NCBI GenBank assembly: GCA_039519185.1
Contig: CM076849.1
Location: 37,381,109-37,445,108 of the forward strand
DNA: 64,000 nt
Direction: 5' to 3'
Source of the DNA: Astragalus membranaceus
Taxonomy: Eukaryota > Streptophyta > Magnoliopsida > Fabales > Fabaceae
Every line of letters starts with the position of its first letter. The first letter of the stretch is position 1. Shown piece after piece: positions 55,552-64,000 of this stretch. The position numbers were made by a program, and so were the translations under genes. The notes under the pieces are model-generated. The model made no database searches. It saw only the letters and a program-made list of their open reading frames with translations, and was not told where the DNA came from.

Positions 55552-55885
55552 TTTTCTCAAACCTGTCACCGTAAAAGCGCGATTCCGGATTCGTTAACCG
55601 TTGGATCGTCTTGGTTTTTTGACAGTAGGTTCGTGAGACATATATCTTCACTTTCACCGTTCGGATCGTCAAAACGAGGTCTGAGGAGAGAGAAATTGCC
55701 TTCGCAATAGCTGCAGTTTTTGGTCCGTTTTTTCTCAAACCTCTCACCGTAAAGGTGCGATTCCGGATTCGTTAACCGTTGGATCATCTTCGTTTTTTGG
55801 ACACCAGGTTCGTGAGACATCCCTCTTCACTTTTACCGTTCGGATCGTCGAAACGAGGTCTGAGGAGAGAGAAATTGCTTTCGCA
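55552..55885. repeat. 180-bp direct duplication in the LTR
   Basis: The block from TTTTTCTCAAACCTGTCACC through GGTCTGAGGAGAGAGAAATT occurs twice in tandem with a few differences (starts near 55552 and 55731). Confidence 0.88.
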
Positions 55886-56266
55886 TAGTAGCTAAAAACT
55901 AAGACCCGAAAATACCCCAAAGCGACTACTTTTTGTAATAATAATTTTTTTATTGCACCTCCCCTTTTTTATTTTCTTTTGTAATTTGTATTATTTCTTA
56001 TCTATTTATTTTTTTATTTTCTTTTTTTAATTAAAGATATTGTAACAAGAAAAATAAATTAAATCTACTTTGTAAATTTTTTGAATTAGCATATATTTTT
56101 TTTAATTTTTGTTTAACCACTAAAAAAAGTAATAATAACGCAAAACTAGTAAATTAGCGCAAAATGACCTATTCGAGGGATTAGGAAACAAATATACGCG
56201 AGAAACATATTTTTGTGATTTTTTTTGAAAAAGTGAAAATGTATCGGTTAAAATTGGGTGTTCACA

Positions 56267-56281
56267 GTTGCCCCTCTGTGC
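56267..56281 (-). other. Polypurine tract of the Ogre-like element
   Basis: On the minus strand GCACAGAGGGGCAAC directly precedes the LTR start TGTGAACACCC. Confidence 0.75.
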
Positions 56282-56463
56282 TTACTTTCTTACGAGATAA
56301 TACATAAAACTGTGTTTTCTTGTTTTATCAAAGTAAGGAATAAGTACAGATATGAACCCCAATTTTAATCGGTGAAATATGCACAATTGTCTTTTGACTG
56401 TTAAAGTTAAATGGGTAACCATGCTAGAGCTGAACGGATAGCACGAAATTAGCACAAAACAAA

Positions 56464-58200
56464 TGCCAGGGCGAGACCGATAGCATGCAAATTTAAAGAC
56501 AATGCCAGGGCGAGACCGATAGCATGAAAATTAAAGACAATGCCAGGGCGAGACCGATAGCAGGAAAATTAAAGACACTGCCAGGGCGAGACCGATAGCA
56601 GGAAAATTAAAGACAATGCCAGGGCGAGACCGATAGCATGAAAATTAAAGACAATGCCAGGGCGAGACCGATAGCAGGAAAATTAAAGACACTGCCAGGG
56701 CGAGACCGATAGCAGGAAAATTAAAGACAATGCCAGGGCGAGACCGATAGCATGAAAATTAAAGACAATGCCAGGGCGAGACCGATAGCATGAAGATGAA
56801 AGACAGTGCCAGGGCGAGACCGATAGCATGCAAATTTAAAGACAATGCCAGGGCGAGACCGATAGCACAAAATTAAAGACAATGCCAGGGCGAGACCGAT
56901 AGCACAAAACTAAAAACAATGCCAGGGCGAGACCGATAGCATGAAAATTAAAGACAATGCCAGGGCGAGACCGATAGCACAAAATTGAAGACAATGCCAG
57001 GGCGAGACCGATAGCATGCAAATTAAAGACAATGCCAGGGCGAGACCGATAGCATGAAAATTAAAGACAATGCCAGGGCGAGACCGATAGCACAAAATTA
57101 AAGACAATGCCAGGGCGAGACCGATAGCATGAAAATTAAAGACAATGCCAGGGCGAGACCGATAGCACAAAATTAAAGACAATGCCAGGGCGAGACCGAT
57201 AGCAAGAAAATGAAAGACAATGCCAGGGCGAGACCGATAGCACAAAATTAAAGACAATGCCAGGGCGAGACCGATAGCAAGAAAATTAAAGACAATGCCA
57301 GGGCGAGACCGGTAGCACAAAATTAAAGACAATGCCAGGGCGAGACCGATAGCATGAAAATTAAAGACAATGCCAGGGCGAGACCGATAGCACAAAATTT
57401 TAAACACAATGCCAGGGCGAGACCGATAGCAGAAAAATTAAAGACAATGCCAGGGCGAGACCGATAGCATGAAAATTAAAGACAATGCCAGGGCGAGACC
57501 GATAGCATGAAAATTAAAGACAATGCCAGGGCGAGACCGATAGCAGGAAAATTAAAGACAATGCCAGGGCTGAACCGTTAGCATGAAAGGTAAAGCTGTG
57601 CCAGGGCTGAACCGTTAGCATGAAATTTAAAAGACAATGCCAGGGCTGAACCGTTAGCATGAAAAGTAAAGCAGTGCCAGGGCTGAACCGTTAGCACGAA
57701 AGGTAAAGCAGTGCCAGGGCTGAACCGTTAGCACGAAATCTAAAAGACAATGCCAGGGCTGAACCGTTAGCGTGAAAGGTAAAGCTGTGCCAGGGCTAAA
57801 CCGTTAGCACGAAATTTAAAAGACAATGCCAGGGCTGAACCGTTAGCAAGAAATTTAAAAAGACAATGCCAGGGCTGAACCGTTAGCATGAAAGGTAAAG
57901 CTGTGCCAGGGCTAAACCGTTAGCACGAAATTTAAAAGACAATGCCAGTGCTGAACCGTTAGCATGAAAAGTAAAGCAGTGCCAGGGCTGAACCGTTAGC
58001 ACAAAATTTAAAAGACAATGCCAGGGCTGAACCGTTAGCATGAAAAGTAAAGCAGTGCCAGGGCTGAACCGTTAGCACAAAATTTAAAAGACAATGCCAG
58101 GGCTGAACCGTCGGCATAAAAAGTAAAGCAGTGCCAGGGCTGAACCGTTAGCACGAGGATGAGAAGGGAAATGCCAGGGCTGAACAGTTGGCATGAGAAG
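56464..58200. repeat. 46-unit minisatellite in two blocks (38-bp unit)
   Basis: Twenty-nine units of type A (TGCCAGGGCGAGACCGATAGCA plus an AT-rich spacer) run from 56464 to about 57561. They switch abruptly to 17 units of type B (CAGGGCTGAACCGTTAGCA) up to about 58200. The spacer alternates between GACAA- and GCAGT/GCTGT-ending forms in the B block. A chimeric unit (GAGCTGAACGGATAGCA) lies at 56426. It sits next to the 3' LTR, where Ogre elements characteristically carry tandem repeats. The open frames across it (repeated Leu/Ala/Ser peptide) are repeat artefacts. Confidence 0.95.
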
Positions 58201-61200
58201 TAAATCAGTGTCAATGCACGTCTTGCTTTGGAGGACTCTTTTTTTATTACTTTATTTGCAAAGTACTGAACACAAATGTATGATTCTAATCATGAAGTGG
58301 AATGCATGGATGGATATGAAATGTATGCAAACTATGACATGAAATGCATGAATTATGCATGATCTTGAGTTGAAATTAAGATGCACTTGTCTTGAAAGCT
58401 GGATTCACTGAGAATTCTTTCTTTTTGTGCAGGCTTTATTTGAAACCAATCAAGCTTGTCCTCATATGGAAGTTTATCCTCAACACAGCTAACTTGCTTA
58501 GGCCCTTTTTCTCTTTTTATGACCACTTCTCTCCTTTCAAGCAAATCACCCTCAAATTTGACCTTCTCTCTCTTCTTTTTTTGATTATCATTAGCTCTCT
58601 AAATCACATTACTGATTCCAAGTTGACTATTTTTGAAGCATTACTTAATGAGCATGCATGGATTCACAGGTATTTAAGAGCTGGAACTTTTTGGGTTTGG
58701 ATTTTTGGTTTGAAAGTGGGGGGTATTTTGGAGCGAAAACATAGGGAAGACAAAGGCGACACGGGATGGTAGGGAAAAAAGGTATTATGGCAACCTCGAG
58801 TTTATTGGGGATTCCATTTATTTGAGGTGCCTGACTTGCTGGGAATTGGCTGGGTATTGGAAACAAGTTTTTACCATAGGGGAGACTTACAGAGGTAGCA
58901 AGCAAAATCTAACTCACGGTTATGCAAACACTTTTGCCCCGGTGTTAGTAGAAGGTATTGCCCCAAGAGAAGGCCACACGGGTGTACCAAACAAAGTTTG
59001 ACTCATGAAAGGACCTGCAAAGATTTTGCTTCAAACAGCTCAGGTGTGGAAAAGAAAGTTTTGACTCATGACGGGTCTTACACAGGTTTTGCCCCAGTAC
59101 TGGTGAAAGTTGTTGCTCACAAGAGTGCACTGGTGTGGCAAACTTGACGGATGTAAGGTATGGTAAGGATTTTGCCTCATTCTGGTGAAAGACATTGCCC
59201 CGAGAGAATACTACCTGATGTAAAAAGAAACATTTGACTCTTAAAGGTCTTACGAAACTTGCCCCAGTGTGGGGTTTTCTCGAGACTCTCAAGCTTATCT
59301 TTCACAAAGTTGCCCAAATGTACACTATTGTGTGGCCCAAGTAGAAGAAATTTCCCAGTGAACTACATAAGCTTCTCATTGTAAGTCCCATTCCCCTTTT
59401 GTGCCCTAATTTTTGCCTAGACTGCCTTTGCAGGTTTTCAGTCTAGCGGGCTTTATTTTTCTTTTATTCTCCCTAATTTTGCCTAGACCGCCCTTTCGGG
59501 TTTTCAATCTAGCGGGATTTTTTTTCCTTTTTTATTAGAGCAAAGAATAATTTAAAAAGAAGCAAATGATTTATCTCAAAAGTAACATTAAGAAAATGAA
59601 AACGATCATTCATCAATCAGAGTGGGATTTTGGAGGTTTGTAATGTGACTATGGGTTATGGGTTATGAAAGAAAGACGATTAGAATGCTCAAGGAAACGT
59701 CTTATGGGCATGAGTTATGGGCTATGGAAGAAAGATGGTTAGAAGGTTCAAAGAACGGGCATGAGTAACAGGTTATCGGGATGGATTGATTGGGAGGCTT
59801 AAAGGAATGCTTTACAGGCATGGATTATGGGTTATGGAAAGGAAATGAGTAGAAGGTTCAAAGAAATGTTTTGCGAGTATGGAGACAAATGAATAGAGGG
59901 CTCAAAGAAAGGTTTTAGGTTTTGGGTTATGGGAATGGATCAAGGATCTTTAGTGCATTCAGCTTTCTATTGTGTTCCCCAGACCTCATATCATTCACTT
60001 TTTTTTTTTATTTTTATTACTTTTTTTTTCACCCCCTCTGCTTTTTGATCACTCTTTCTTTTGTGCCCTAATTTTTGCCAAGACTGACAATACTTGCTTT
60101 CAGTCTTGCGGGCTTTATTCATTTTTCTCTTTTTCTTTTCTTTTGAACTTTTTCCACCATCTCTATAACTTTGAAAAACTGAATGCACTAAATTCTATTG
60201 TAGTGTCGATCCTTGTCCAGGGTTTAGTGAAGGGACGTTACAGGCTCAAAGAGGATGGTAAGGGATATATTTTGTTTGGGATAGAGAAAGACGACCACTC
60301 TTCATTTGAAATCATGATTCCACGTTTGCAAAATTTTAATTTTGAAATAACATTTACTCTTTTACACATTCTTTGCTCTTGATTTCTTTTGATTTCTTTT
60401 TTGTTTTTTTTTTTGCTTTTTTTTGGGAAATGGACATTTGATATCCGATATTCGCTCACCGGTTCATCCCTGAATGACGCAGCTAAAAGGGCTTTAAGAA
60501 TTATCACTTGAGGCAAGAACTCAAAAGGGGTCGGTGTTTTAAGGGGACACGGGGAGAAAGGATGGAGATGGGTTTTTAAATCCATGCAAATTCATTAGCA
60601 TAAAACTTCAACTAAGTCAACTTGGTTTCGAACTACATAATTAAAGAAGTGCTAATGACAATCATCTTTTTCCTTCTCTTTTTGAGCAAAACATAATTAC
60701 CAACCTTATGTCACCCTTTTTTCCAATATGCCCGAGTATTGTGCCCCATGATATCTTTCCTCTCACATTATTTCTCTACACCTCTAATGATTAATCTTCC
60801 CAACAAGTCTCAAGCGAATGATCCAATTCCACGAGTCTAAGCTTGATTGGAACACAAGCACAAAAATTTCAAACTCCTTTTTATTTATTTTCTTAAAGAA
60901 AAATTTATGAGAAGGAGTCAAAGAGACCAATATGTTATGAAATGCATGGTATGTATGCAAGCATTCACCCTAAAATGCAACATGTGTTGTTTTGTAATGG
61001 CTTTTTTTTTGTAATCCTTTTCATGCAAGAAATGAAATGCAAATTTTTTTTTGCCCCATTTGAAGGGAAATGCTATGAGGATTGACAAATGATAATGTGC
61101 TTTGTTTTATTCACTCTCGAAAGTATGCATAACAAGCAAAGATTTTTATATACATGAAAAGAGAAAAAAAATGAAATATGGAGAAATTTTATGATGAATG

Positions 61201-62004
61201 ATTTTTGACAAATGAGAATGATGATGCACAATGAAATGAAAATATGCACTACCCGCAGAAAAAAAACAAATTTTCCTAAGGACTTATGCAAAGAAAAATG
61301 CAAATTCTATTTTTTTTACATGAAATGCACTTTTATTTTACAATGCAACATGTTTTTTTTCTTATGCTTTTTATGCATGAAATGTAATGCAATTTTTATG
61401 TTGTTTATACATGAAATGCAATATGATTTTTAATTTTATAGAAAAAAATGAGTGATTTTCCGAACCCAAAAGTTTGTTTATGGGGAAAAGATTTTTTTTT
61501 TTGTTTTTTTTTGTATGAAAAAATAAGGTAAGAGGTGGAGTAGCTCCCTTTGTAACCTAAATTGGTTGGCCCATGCTAGTGGTCTTTAGACCCTATGGAT
61601 CTATGGTTTTTCTATTTTGAATAGTCACTGGGTTAGCAGCTATAACCTAGGGAAATTTTAGGTCTCTAGAGTCAAGTACTCTTCTAGAAGTGTAAACACA
61701 CCAGGATGTACATCCCAGATTTGGATACCCGCAGAGAAGAATCGTACTCTAGATGAGGAATTCATGGTAGCCACTAGGATGTACATCCAAAATGACTACT
61801 ACTACACAGCCTCGTTCTAACTTATGTTTTTTTAGGCTCAGGTGTAAGCCCAACTCTCTGTGTGCTCACAGTGTATGTGTGGTGTGTGAAGCGAGCATAG
61901 GAACCCTAAAAAATAACAAAAACCCCAAATTGTACCTTATAATTACTTTGCACAAACAAATTAAATAGGCTTGACTCTCATGTGTCCCCAGCAGAGTCGC
62001 CATC
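58201..62004 (-). other. Non-coding interior of the Ogre-like element
   Basis: No gag or pol motif is visible on either strand. Contents include degenerate repeats built on TTGCCCCAGTGTGG (58925-59280) and degenerate 65-bp repeats with GGGTTATGGGTTATG (59640-59900). Three stem-loops with GCGGGCTTTATT tails lie at 59417-59446, 59483-59512 and 60079-60108. The region 60380-61520 is rich in long T runs and ATGAAATGCAA-type words. A segment at 61540-61920 resembles part of the LTR (54690-55050). Short frames near 58353-58772 and 59972-60382 have no family signature. Confidence 0.7.
61985..62002 (-). other. Primer-binding site of the Ogre-like element
   Basis: On the minus strand TGGCGACTCTGCTGGGGA lies 2 nt inside the LTR. 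It resembles the PBS I associate with Ogre/Tat elements (tRNA-Arg in published descriptions). The tRNA identity is recalled, not checked. Confidence 0.8.
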
Positions 62005-64000
62005 TGTCGTGACCGGGATCCCGACTTAGACGGCCCAAAAATCGATATTTCAGGGAGTCGCCACCCAATTTATTAAATAGGGAAAATTGAGAAAAACCTA
62101 CCTTAAAATTAATGGTCTGCGTAAACTAGGTTGGATTCGGGAGTCGGTTATGCATAGAGAAGGGCGAAAACTTAATTCCACTACACCCCTAGTACATCCG
62201 TCCTAAGACAGTTACCCTAAATCTGATTGTGCAAATATAAATTACGAATTTATTTGTTTTACCCAAAAATAAAATAGTAGAGAATAATAAGGGCTAATTT
62301 AGAAAGGTTTAATTTTGACTTGACGGGGAAGCCCCGCTCCTACGTATCCTCTGGTGCAATGAGGAACTCAAAAGTCACGTAGTTCTTCCTGAAAAATTTT
62401 GTTGGTTGGTATTTTTTAATATAGGGGTTTTAGGATTATTGAGCTGTATAGCTCATCCATCCTAGAACGCTGACTGACCCGTCTGTACAGTCGACTTAGT
62501 CCCCTATTTTATAAAAATGGAGTTTTTGGAGTTTTGGAAAATGATTTTATGTGTGTTGGTTTGATTTTATTTGAATAGGGATTTTAGGACTCTTGAACCG
62601 TACGGTTCATTTATCCTAGAATGCTGACTAACCCGTCTGTACAGTCGGCTTAGTCCCCTATTTTCGAAAAATGGAGTTTTTGATTTATGGAAAGAAATAT
62701 GTTTGTGTTTATTTTGATTTAGACATTGTTTGTTTTAAATAGGGATTTTAGGACATGATCCGTAACGGTTCATTAGTAACCTAAAAAGCTGACTAACCCG
62801 ACTGTACAGTCGATTTAGTCCCCTATTTATATTTTTTTGAAAATGAAATATTTATCTATTTATTTTTATAGGTTTTTTGTAAAAGGAAATAATAAAAACA
62901 AAAACAGAGGGTGCAATAGTAAAATGGGGTGCAGTTTGCAAAAAGGGAGTTGTATTATTGTTTGCTTGAATGCAAAAGTATTAAGCTCCTTTGTGTCCTA
63001 GAGGGGTCCCTCTGGGAATAGATCTAAGGCCTTTTCTATCAAGTGAACCTCTCAAAGGTAGCTCTATAGAGCCCTAAATAAGGTTCCTAGAGCCAACGAC
63101 CCCAATTAAGAACACTGATCAACAACAATAGGCAAGCTATTAGGAGTGCCAGCATTCTCAAGAGGGACCAAACTCTAGGTGAGACTTTCGTGACCACCCA
63201 ACAGGACGCACATCCAGTAGGCCATCACTACGCAGTCTCGTTCTAACTTAGGTTATTCTCCAGTCCGGGTACAGGACTATTCTCACGTGTGTGCAGAAGT
63301 GTGATAGTGGAGTGTGTGTAGGAGCAAAATGTTAAATATACCCCCTAGTTGCAAAACAAACAAACACATATACAGAAAATAATAGTCTTCTACCCTAGGG
63401 TTTATATCAAGCATAAAATAAAGATATACAAAAAAAACTAAAGAAATAAATAAATAATCAATAAATCAATAAATATGTACATAAATAAATAAATAAATAA
63501 ACAAATAGATATAAATAAATAAATACAAAACTAACCTCAAGCTGATGAACGCGAGGAACGCCGAACCGGACCGAGCAGTCTGACCAAGTCAACTGCGAAT
63601 CGGACAGCTTTGAGAACCGAAAAAAAACCGATTCAACAAAAAAATTACAAACTAATCAAAGACAGACTTTTAGTGTCTGGACCGCAAAAGGCTAGCCCAA
63701 AAGATCACTTAATCTGCCAATGACTCCTCCTCCCCAAACCTTCACCTCTCAACCTCTTTTATAGTCAATTTCTATAGGGTTGTTGTTTCTTGCAAGCAAT
63801 GTGGGACTAAAACAAGATAGAGAAAACAATTCCCACTTAGAGAACACAATTCCCGTTTTTCTCAAACCTGTCACCGTAAAAGCGCGATTCCGGATTCGTT
63901 AACCGTTGGATCGTCTTGGTTTTTTGACAGTAGGTTCGTGAGACATATATCTTCACTTTCACCGTTCGGATCGTCAAAACGAGGTCTGAGGAGAGAGAAA
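62005..64000 (-). repeat. 5' LTR of the Ogre-like element (partial)
   Basis: Collinear with 53700-55695 without net indels. The distal part lies beyond the window. It carries the same palindrome triplication (62420-62830). Confidence 0.9.

Larger units (their letters stand above)
53700..56266 (-). repeat. 3' LTR of the Ogre-like element, 2567 bp
   Basis: In plus orientation it begins TGTCGTGACCGGGATCCCGA and ends GGGTGTTCACA. It contains three tandem copies of a roughly 155-160-bp unit at 54115-54525, each with a palindrome and a CTGTACAGTCG motif, and a 180-bp direct duplication at 55550-55885. Confidence 0.9.
53700..64000 (-). mobile_element. Ogre/Tat-like non-autonomous LTR element (reverse), cut by window end
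   Basis: In reverse orientation the 5' LTR is at 62005 to beyond 64000, the PBS at 61985-62002, a 5.7-kb interior, the PPT at 56267-56281 and the 3' LTR at 53700-56266. The two LTRs run in register (offset 8305) for about 2 kb with one noticed substitution (54144 C versus 62449 T). No gag, protease, RT or integrase motif is visible in the interior. Recent LTR identity with no coding capacity implies mobilisation by a related autonomous element. The left flank GACAC (53695-53699) should match the unseen right flank. Confidence 0.88.

Noticed and set aside
56836..57407. 165-aa repetitive membrane-like protein on the minus strand
   Set aside because: It reads directly across the 38-bp minisatellite; the 114-nt peptide period is just three repeat units.
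56464..58200. CRISPR-like regular repeat array
   Set aside because: Spacers are themselves repeated and near identical, unit length drifts, and the context is a plant LTR element. It is a minisatellite.
59972..60382. 136-aa hydrophobic frame in the Ogre-like interior
   Set aside because: Composed mostly of T-rich runs (poly-Phe), with no recognised domain; likely chance in low-complexity DNA.

Overview
This window is nuclear DNA of a flowering plant, most likely a eudicot. A legume is possible, but the sequence does not prove it. The evidence is the transposon families present: chromovirus and Athila-type Ty3/gypsy elements, Ogre/Tat-like LTRs, CACTA elements with TNP2, hAT, Stowaway, Mutator-like MITEs and a tRNA-type SINE. 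Plastid gene fragments (rpoC2, psaA, ndhD) are embedded in one element. I found no intact host gene. Nearly everything that can be assigned is transposable-element DNA or host sequence captured by it. The one long open coding frame is a 1453-codon retrotransposon gag-pol.

Left third (1-20400), an accessory mosaic of smaller elements. It holds a Tat/Ogre-like LTR tail (to 396), a 1.3-kb foldback (580-1912), and a Stowaway MITE (1929-2400) with a SINE nested in it (2060-2247). It also holds a hAT transposase fragment (3027-3543), a LINE fragment (4962-5198) and two related short CACTA elements (5763-6248, 6393-7342). A hAT-type element at 8859-9748 (8-bp TSD) carries two exons and an intron of a symplekin-like gene. 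A 3.9-kb CACTA at 9851-13779 (TSD AGC) carries an RPA1-like gene fragment. A reverse-oriented solo chromovirus LTR lies at 14428-17491 (TSD ATTAC), interrupted by a small hAT MITE (16969-17336). A Helitron-like 3' end ends at 19683.

Middle (20400-53699), an old Athila-type retrotransposon repeatedly split by later insertions. The insertions are an Ogre-like LTR fragment (20842-21725), the 5' end of a chromovirus in reverse (gag, PBS and LTR, about 21790-24586), and a second reverse solo LTR (24592-36348). That solo LTR is itself split by an intact 9.7-kb Tekay/Del-like chromovirus (26177-35841, TSD TATAC, nearly identical LTRs). The Athila pol is broken by frameshifts and by about 830 bp of scrambled, partly plastid-derived DNA (39801-40628). 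Its env-like ORF is interrupted by a 9.6-kb CACTA (43753-53359, TSD TTT) that carries decayed TNP2 and TnpA-like genes.

Right end (53700-64000), a reverse-oriented Ogre/Tat-like LTR element whose second LTR runs off the window. Its two LTRs show one substitution over about 2 kb. The 5.7-kb interior has a PBS, a PPT and a 46-unit minisatellite but no recognisable gag or pol, so it looks like a recently active non-autonomous element.

Nesting gives a relative chronology. Athila is oldest; the solo LTRs and the 9.6-kb CACTA came later; the Tekay-like element and the Ogre-like element are youngest. A recurring feature is that most LTR families here carry their own arrays of short palindromes.
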